A DNA stretch of 10,441 nucleotides from DATFLK01 sp035267815 (lineage in GTDB: Bacteria; Pseudomonadota; Zetaproteobacteria; Mariprofundales; Mariprofundaceae), in contig DATFLK010000021.1 in assembly GCA_035267815.1 (NCBI GenBank), positions 1-10,441 on the forward strand, read 5' to 3'. The notes below the pieces were generated by a model. It worked only from the letters and a program-made list of their open reading frames with translations. It had not been told where the DNA came from and ran no database searches. The position numbers and the translations under genes were made by a program. Below, one piece after another: positions 7,722 to 10,441 of this stretch. Each line of letters starts with the position of its first letter. Position 1 is the stretch's first letter.

Positions 7722-7753
7722 AAAAAGGAGCTCCCCGTTTCCGGGAAGCCCCC
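7722..7753 (-). terminator. Intrinsic terminator on the minus strand
   Basis: On the minus strand GGGGGCTTCCC pairs with GGGGAGCTCCT across a GGAAAC loop (11 pairs including three G-T), followed by TTTTT (plus A run 7722-7726). It would end transcripts coming leftward from the ankyrin-like gene or from the promoter-like element at 7862-7888. On the plus strand no T run follows, so it is not a terminator for the hydrolase gene. Confidence 0.65.
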
Positions 7754-7856
7754 TACACACGCAAGGAGAGTGGTGTGTTCGGTGATCTCCGTCTCGCTGT
7801 ATCCCGGGCCCGGTGGCCAAGCCTTCACGCGAGGAAGAGAGTAATTCGCTCGTTCG
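7722..7856 (-). ncRNA. Possible small RNA ending at the 7722 terminator
   Basis: Between the promoter-like repeat at 7862-7888 and the terminator there is no plausible open frame on the minus strand after the ankyrin-like stop. The stretch has a 6-bp hairpin (ACACAC/GTGTGT, 7755-7760 with 7773-7778) whose 12-base loop carries CTCTCCTT on the minus strand, plus a pyrimidine-rich CTCTCTTCCT upstream. A leftward transcript of about 135 nt would end in the terminator hairpin. It could equally be the 3' untranslated region of the ankyrin-like mRNA, since no terminator separates the two. Confidence 0.3.
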
Positions 7857-7861
7857 TTTTC

Positions 7862-7888
7862 AGTGTATCACGGATTTTGAAAACGCAA
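7862..7888 (-). promoter_or_regulatory. Promoter-like element TTGCGT-N15-TACACT inside repeat copy 2
   Basis: On the minus strand, TTGCGT (7888-7883) and TACACT (7867-7862) stand 15 bases apart. The copy at 8258-8284 has TTGCGT and TATGCT at exactly the same distance although the spacer bases differ, which hints that spacing is under selection. The spacer is shorter than the sigma-70 optimum. Confidence 0.33.
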
Positions 7889-7901
7889 GTCCTCTGAATG
7901 G
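7880..7901. repeat. Direct repeat copy 2, left of the ankyrin-like gene
   Basis: A 22-base element (AAAACGCAAGTCCTCTGAATGG) matching the copy at 8276-8297 at 19 of 22 positions in the same orientation. The pair brackets the ankyrin-like gene, 396 bases apart start to start. It could be a shared regulatory sequence left by duplication, or the ends of a small inserted unit. Confidence 0.6.
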
Positions 7902-7908
7902 ATAGTAC

Positions 7909-8226
7909 TCATGCAACCATTGCATAACGAGGCTCATCAGACTTAGGCGCAAGTACAAGAAGATCACGAACCGTCCGCCCATATCTGTCTGCCTGATCAA
8001 GCTTGTGATAATTAACAGGAAGAGTCCCGCGCACAGCCGCGACATGAGCAACGGTGTAGCCATAATCGGTCGCTAGCTCCCACTGATTAAAGTCCTCCGG
8101 CAGCTTGCCCTCTTGGGCAATCTGGTGAGCCACAGGCCAACCATACTTATCGACTAACCCCCACCCCTCGGAATCCGCTGGTAGCTTCCCGTTTCGGGCC
8201 GCCTTCAGTGCTTGTTCATGCTTCAT
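7909..8226 (-). CDS. Small protein of three 27-residue ankyrin-like repeats
   Basis: The protein has 105 residues. I chose the ATG at 8226-8224 because AGGAGGT stands 4 bases upstream; a longer frame to 8301 has no such site and would run through the repeat element. After a short Lys/Glu-rich start (MKHEQALKAARN) come three tandem units of about 27 residues from about 13, 40 and 67. The shared pattern is GxLP, five residues, W/L, a few residues, then YG, then T/P-V-A-H, A or L, and G. The T-V-A-H...AA..G part recalls the first helix of ankyrin repeats (TPLHxAAxxG), shortened. A short polar tail follows. No signal or membrane segment is present, so it is probably a cytoplasmic binding protein; the partner is unknown. 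It stands alone with repeats on either side and sits in accessory DNA. Confidence 0.8.
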   Translation of the reverse strand: MKHEQALKAARNGKLPADSEGWGLVDKYGWPVAHQIAQEGKLPEDFNQWELATDYGYTVAHVAAVRGTLPVNYHKLDQADRYGRTVRDLLVLAPKSDEPRYAMVA

Positions 8227-8230
8227 AACC

Positions 8231-8237
8231 ACCTCCT
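8231..8237 (-). promoter_or_regulatory. Strong Shine-Dalgarno deciding the ankyrin-like start
   Basis: AGGAGGT on the minus strand is nearly full complement to the 16S 3' end and lies 4 bases from the ATG at 8226. It is complementary over GAGGAGG (8238-8232) to the C-rich loop of the candidate small RNA at 8671-8755. Confidence 0.75.
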
Positions 8238-8257
8238 CAGTAAGAACGTTTGTTATG

Positions 8258-8284
8258 AGCATACCGACTTCTAAAAAAACGCAA
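8258..8284 (-). promoter_or_regulatory. Promoter-like element TTGCGT-N15-TATGCT for the ankyrin-like gene
   Basis: On the minus strand TTGCGT (8284-8279) and TATGCT (8263-8258) are 15 bases apart. A start near 8250 would leave about 25 bases of leader carrying the strong SD. The same arrangement recurs at 7862-7888. Confidence 0.38.
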
Positions 8285-8297
8285 GCCCACTGATTGG
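8276..8297. repeat. Direct repeat copy 3, right of the ankyrin-like gene
   Basis: AAAACGCAAGCCCACTGATTGG, 19 of 22 identical to 7880-7901. This copy also forms a 5-bp hairpin GCCCA-CTGAT-TGGGC at 8285-8299 that is mostly lost in the other copy. Confidence 0.6.
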
Positions 8298-8327
8298 GCA
8301 TCTATTGACGCCACATGGAGCAGTAAT

Positions 8328-8358
8328 ACGTAGGGGGTGGTGACATCCCTACGTCACC
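8328..8358. other. Two overlapping, mutually exclusive hairpins
   Basis: ACGTAGGG (8328-8335) pairs perfectly with CCCTACGT (8347-8354) over an 11-base loop. GGTGAC (8339-8344) pairs perfectly with GTCACC (8353-8358) over an 8-base loop. The two share bases and cannot form together. They lie between the repeat at 8276 and the HicB remnant. No T run follows on either strand, so this is an operator, a mobile-element end or a fold switch rather than a terminator. Confidence 0.4.
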
Positions 8359-8416
8359 AAAGACGAGTTATGGCCGAACCTCGCCGGTCGGCTATTGCAA
8401 CAGGGTGCTGAATTGA

Positions 8417-8637
8417 GTGCAATCTGCAGTGGATGAACTGGAAACCGAGTTTTCCCAGTCAATGGATACCTATTTCGAGCACTACAAGAAGACCGACACA
8501 CGCCCAGACAAACCTTATTCAGGCCGCCTCAACTTCCCGACTTTCCAGATCTTCTTGTCCGCCTAACGATAGCGGAAGCCAGCGAGCGAAAAAGCCTCAA
8601 TGAGTGGGCGATGGAACGACTCGATCACGCTGCATAA
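8417..8637 (+). pseudogene. Frameshifted HicB-family antitoxin remnant
   Basis: Two frames together spell the C-terminal two thirds of a HicB-type antitoxin. Frame one from 8417 reads VQSAVDELETEFSQSMDTYF, then RPDKPYSGRLN, matching the family pattern of (T)VDELExxF..S.D.Y followed by P.KPYSG. After about 8535 the match moves to another frame, LVRLTIAEASERKSLNEWAMERL, ending in TAA at 8635-8637; this is the ribbon-helix-helix DNA-binding end. Removing one C from 8536-8538 and one T from 8542-8544 joins the halves as LNFRLPDLLVRLTIAE. A stop at 8414-8416 precedes the readable part, and the N-terminal half is missing or too decayed to recognise. No HicA toxin is visible nearby. HicB neutralises the HicA mRNA interferase and represses its own operon; this copy should not make a full protein. 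Confidence 0.7.
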
Positions 8638-8670
8638 CAAGGTTGGATCGAACCTAATAATACAAATAGC

Positions 8671-8702
8671 AAAAAAGAAGCCCCGGCGGGGAGGCCGGGG
8701 CT
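8671..8702 (-). terminator. Strong intrinsic terminator of the candidate small RNA
   Basis: AGCCCCGGC and GCCGGGGCT form a perfect 9-bp stem around CTCCCC (minus strand), followed by TCTTTTTT (plus A run 8671-8676). The T run exists only on the minus strand, fixing the direction. It would also end read-through from tRNA-Gln. Confidence 0.88.
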
Positions 8703-8755
8703 CTTGAACAATTCGGTGCAACTAGGGAGGGGAGGAGGGAATGTGGCACCGAATT
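8671..8755 (-). ncRNA. Candidate ~85-nt small RNA with C-rich anti-Shine-Dalgarno loops
   Basis: Read on the minus strand, the RNA starts with AATTCGGTGC (8755-8746), which pairs perfectly over 10 bp with GCACCGAATT (8719-8710). The 26-base loop between holds CCCTCCTCCCCTCCCT, several overlapping complements of the Shine-Dalgarno. After seven bases comes a 9-bp hairpin with loop CTCCCC, then a T-rich tail. Both loops are therefore C-rich. A TATAGT box ends six bases before the first stem base, so the predicted 5' end falls exactly on the stem. This layout recalls C-rich-loop small RNAs such as the alphaproteobacterial 'cuckoo' RNAs and Xanthomonas sX13, which sequester ribosome binding sites. 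I do not recognise it as a known family. Function as a translational regulator is inferred. Confidence 0.7.
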
Positions 8756-8761
8756 ACCGAT

Positions 8762-8767
8762 ACTATA
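8762..8767 (-). promoter_or_regulatory. -10 box of the candidate small RNA
   Basis: TATAGT on the minus strand matches consensus at five of six positions and stands six bases from the first base (8755) of the small RNA stem. No good -35 hexamer lies 16-18 bases upstream; the best match, TTCACC, is 20 bases away. An activator or an alternative sigma factor may be needed. Confidence 0.5.
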
Positions 8768-8838
8768 ACGCGCCATTATGGAGAATCGGTGAATAATACA
8801 TTAAATCTTCTTAATATTCGCACCTGTAACAGTATATC

Positions 8839-8912
8839 TGGCTGGGGGACTAGGATTCGAACCTAGGTTGACGGAGTCAGAGTCCGTAGTCCTGCCGCTA
8901 GACGATCCCCCA
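8839..8912 (-). tRNA. tRNA-Gln, anticodon CTG
   Basis: The 74-base gene folds into a full cloverleaf. The acceptor is TGGGGGA/TCCCCCA with discriminator G and encoded CCA. The D stem is GTC/GAC. The anticodon stem ACGGA/TCCGT has loop CTCTGAC, giving anticodon CTG (8880-8878), which reads CAG. The T stem CTAGG/CCTAG has loop TTCGAAT. The weak T-A first pair is typical of glutamine tRNAs. It lies 72 bases after the ligA stop, in the same direction. Confidence 0.97.
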
Positions 8913-8924
8913 ATTCAGCGCGAA

Positions 8925-8952
8925 AGCTTATAAATTACGGGCCAAAAGTCAA
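8925..8952 (-). promoter_or_regulatory. Probable promoter of tRNA-Gln
   Basis: TTGACT (8952-8947) is a good -35. TATAAG (8932-8927) follows at 14 bases, or TAAGCT (8930-8925) at 16. A GC-rich stretch (CGCGC, 8922-8918) lies between these and the tRNA, as in the discriminators of stringently controlled stable-RNA promoters. No intrinsic terminator is seen between ligA and this element. Confidence 0.42.
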
Positions 8953-8984
8953 TGTCTCAGGCGCGGCTGATAATATTCACCGAC

Positions 8985-10441
8985 TTAATTCTTCAAGAGT
9001 TCCGTCAGCGCCTGTTCGTCCAAGGTCGCCACCCCCAGTTCCACCGCCCTATCGTACTTCGAACCCGGCTTCTCGCCCGCAATCACAGCCGTAGTTTTCC
9101 CGGAAACACTGCCGGTGACCCTCGCTCCCAATGTCTGTAGTCGCTTTTTGGCCTCGTCCCGGGTCATACCATGCAGCGTACCTGTCAACACATAGGTATT
9201 ACCCGATAACGGCTGTTCGACCTCCTTTGTCACCTCTTCCGGCCAGTGGACACCGGCACCGATCAGGTGCTCGATCACTTCACGATTGTGGGGCTGTGCA
9301 AAGAAGGTAGTGATATGGCGAGCTACCACCGGTCCCACTTCGTTCACTTGTTGTAGCACCTCATCATCCGCCGCCATCAACGCATCGAACGAAACGAAAT
9401 ATGTTGCCAACATGCGCGCCGTGGCCTCGCCGACCTCGCGAATCCCCAGCGCATAGATAAATCGGGACAGGGTCGTATCCTTACTCTGCTCGATGGCCCG
9501 GAGGAGGTTAGATGCCGACTTCTCCCCCATACGCTCCAGCTCTAGGAGCTGTGCCAGACGCAGGTCATAGAGATCACCGGCATGCCTGACCAGTCCGGCG
9601 GCCAGAAGTTGCTCCACCAGCTTGTTTCCAAGGCCGTCGATGTCCATGGCCCGACGCGAGGCAAAATGCTTGATCGCCTCCTTGCGCTGCGCCGGACAGT
9701 AGAGCCCTCCCGAACAGCGAGCCACCGCCTCGCCCTCGGCCTGCGCCACCTCGGAACCGCATACCGGACAGTGCGCCGGCAAGGCGATGCCGACCGTATT
9801 CTCCGGGCGCTTCCCCTTCAGCACACGCACTACTTCGGGAATCACATCACCGGCCCGGCGTACGACCACCGCATCCCTCACATGGACATCCTTACGTCGA
9901 ATCTCATCCATATTGTGCAGCGTGGCGTTACTCACTGTCACCCCACCAACGGTGATCGGTTCCAGACGCGCGACCGGCGTCAGTGCACCGGTCCGCCCCA
10001 CCTGGAAGTCGACGGAGCATATCGTGGTCACCGCCTCCTCGGCGGGAAACTTGTGCGCGATGGCCCAGCGCGGTGAACGCGACACCTCTCCCAGCTGCGC
10101 CTGCAGGGAGAAATCGTCCACCTTGTAGACTAGACCGTCGATCTCGTAATCAAGGTTCGGGCGCCTCTGCTGCCAGACGGCATAGGATACCAGCAACGCC
10201 TCGACGCCCTCCGCCCTGTCCGTCTCCTGCACGGTGAAGCGCATCGCCTCCAGCCTCTGCAACAGCGCCGACTGGGTGGAGGCGACCGCCTCGCTCCCCA
10301 CTCCGGCACCGTATGCAAAGAAGTTGAGGCTGCGTCTGGCCGTCACCTTCGCATCAAGCTGGCGCAGCGAGCCTGCGGCCGCGTTGCGGGGGTTGGCAAA
10401 CGGCTGTTCGCCCTCCTCCTCTTTGGCCCGATTCAGCTTCT
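8985..10441 (-). CDS. ligA: NAD-dependent DNA ligase LigA, C-terminal 484 residues (runs off the right edge)
   Basis: LigA seals nicks in replication and repair using NAD. The frame is open to the window edge, beginning KLNRAKEEEG, then FANPRNAAAGSLRQLDAK, a hallmark of the adenylation domain. Later motifs follow in visible numbering: YEIDGLVYKVD near 97-107, the lysine of HKFPAEEA near 130, then the OB fold. The four-cysteine zinc finger is CPVCG...C...C, at about 224, 227, 242 and 248. Helix-hairpin-helix repeats run to about 370 (DIDGLGNKLVEQL, GIREVGEATA). A BRCT domain from about 412 (LSGNTYVLTGTL) reaches the TAA at 8985. Compared with the usual 670 or so residues, about 185 N-terminal ones, including domain Ia and the catalytic KxDG lysine, are outside. 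The GTG at 10346 is internal and not a start. Confidence 0.96.
   Translation of the reverse strand, partial: KLNRAKEEEGEQPFANPRNAAAGSLRQLDAKVTARRSLNFFAYGAGVGSEAVASTQSALLQRLEAMRFTVQETDRAEGVEALLVSYAVWQQRRPNLDYEIDGLVYKVDDFSLQAQLGEVSRSPRWAIAHKFPAEEAVTTICSVDFQVGRTGALTPVARLEPITVGGVTVSNATLHNMDEIRRKDVHVRDAVVVRRAGDVIPEVVRVLKGKRPENTVGIALPAHCPVCGSEVAQAEGEAVARCSGGLYCPAQRKEAIKHFASRRAMDIDGLGNKLVEQLLAAGLVRHAGDLYDLRLAQLLELERMGEKSASNLLRAIEQSKDTTLSRFIYALGIREVGEATARMLATYFVSFDALMAADDEVLQQVNEVGPVVARHITTFFAQPHNREVIEHLIGAGVHWPEEVTKEVEQPLSGNTYVLTGTLHGMTRDEAKKRLQTLGARVTGSVSGKTTAVIAGEKPGSKYDRAVELGVATLDEQALTELLKN

Noticed and set aside
7662..8297. CRISPR array or integron cassette sites
   Set aside because: There are only two full repeats and one partial, at uneven distances of hundreds of bases, and no attC core (GTTRRRY/RYYYAAC) or cas or integrase gene.
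8344..8436. Short plus-strand frame reading TKDELWPNLAGRLLQQGAEL
   Set aside because: It has no start codon after the stop at 8341 and matches no family I recognise. It overlaps the HicB remnant in another frame and may be decay debris.
8725..8739. G-quadruplex in GGGAGGGGAGGAGGG on the plus strand
   Set aside because: Only three G tracts reach three bases (the fourth is GG), and the flanking stem and minus-strand terminator point to a structured RNA read from the C-rich strand instead.
8839..8860. Attachment site duplicated from the tRNA-Gln 3' end
   Set aside because: I looked for a second copy of the tRNA 3' end in 6700-8838 and saw none, so no integrated element with tRNA-derived ends is supported in this window.

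Overview
The window looks like a chromosomal segment of a GC-rich gammaproteobacterium. The arrangement DUF4390 gene - ntrY - ntrX - trkA, the tRNA-Gln and the ligA sequence all fit that class, and the gene order recalls sulfur-oxidising and purple-sulfur (Chromatiales-like) lineages. The genus cannot be fixed from this sequence alone.

Positions 1-5097 (minus strand) hold a four-gene operon: a secreted DUF4390 protein, the membrane histidine kinase NtrY, its response regulator NtrX, and the N-terminal 337 residues of the potassium-uptake regulator TrkA, which runs off the left edge. Each junction is a 4-base ATGA overlap, so translation of all four is probably coupled. NtrX carries a proline in the sigma-54 contact loop (GAFPGA instead of GAFTGA), which matters for how it can act. 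A GC-rich hairpin followed by a T run lies just upstream of the operon, in the operon's own direction.

Positions 5206-7650 hold three independent genes: a lytic transglycosylase with no visible Sec signal (plus), a class III adenylate cyclase with no sensor domain (minus, convergent with the transglycosylase), and an endonuclease/exonuclease/phosphatase-family hydrolase (plus).

Positions 7651-8838 form an accessory pocket and are the most unusual part. It contains a 105-residue protein built of three 27-residue ankyrin-like repeats (minus). Near-identical direct repeats lie on both sides of that gene, and on the minus strand each places a TTGCGT-N15-TA..CT promoter-like element. There is a minus-strand terminator at 7722-7753 with a possible small RNA ahead of it, a frameshifted HicB-type antitoxin remnant (plus) without a recognisable toxin, and a pair of competing hairpins.

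The best candidate for something undescribed is a roughly 85-nt minus-strand small RNA at 8671-8755. It has a -10 box set so that transcription starts at the first base of a perfect 10-bp stem, a 26-nt loop full of anti-Shine-Dalgarno CCUCC motifs, and then a strong intrinsic terminator whose loop is also C-rich.

Positions 8839-10441 (minus) hold tRNA-Gln(CTG) with encoded CCA and the C-terminal 484 residues of the NAD-dependent DNA ligase LigA, which runs off the right edge. The minus-strand order is therefore ligA, tRNA-Gln, small RNA, then (beyond the opposite-strand hicB remnant) the ankyrin-like gene.
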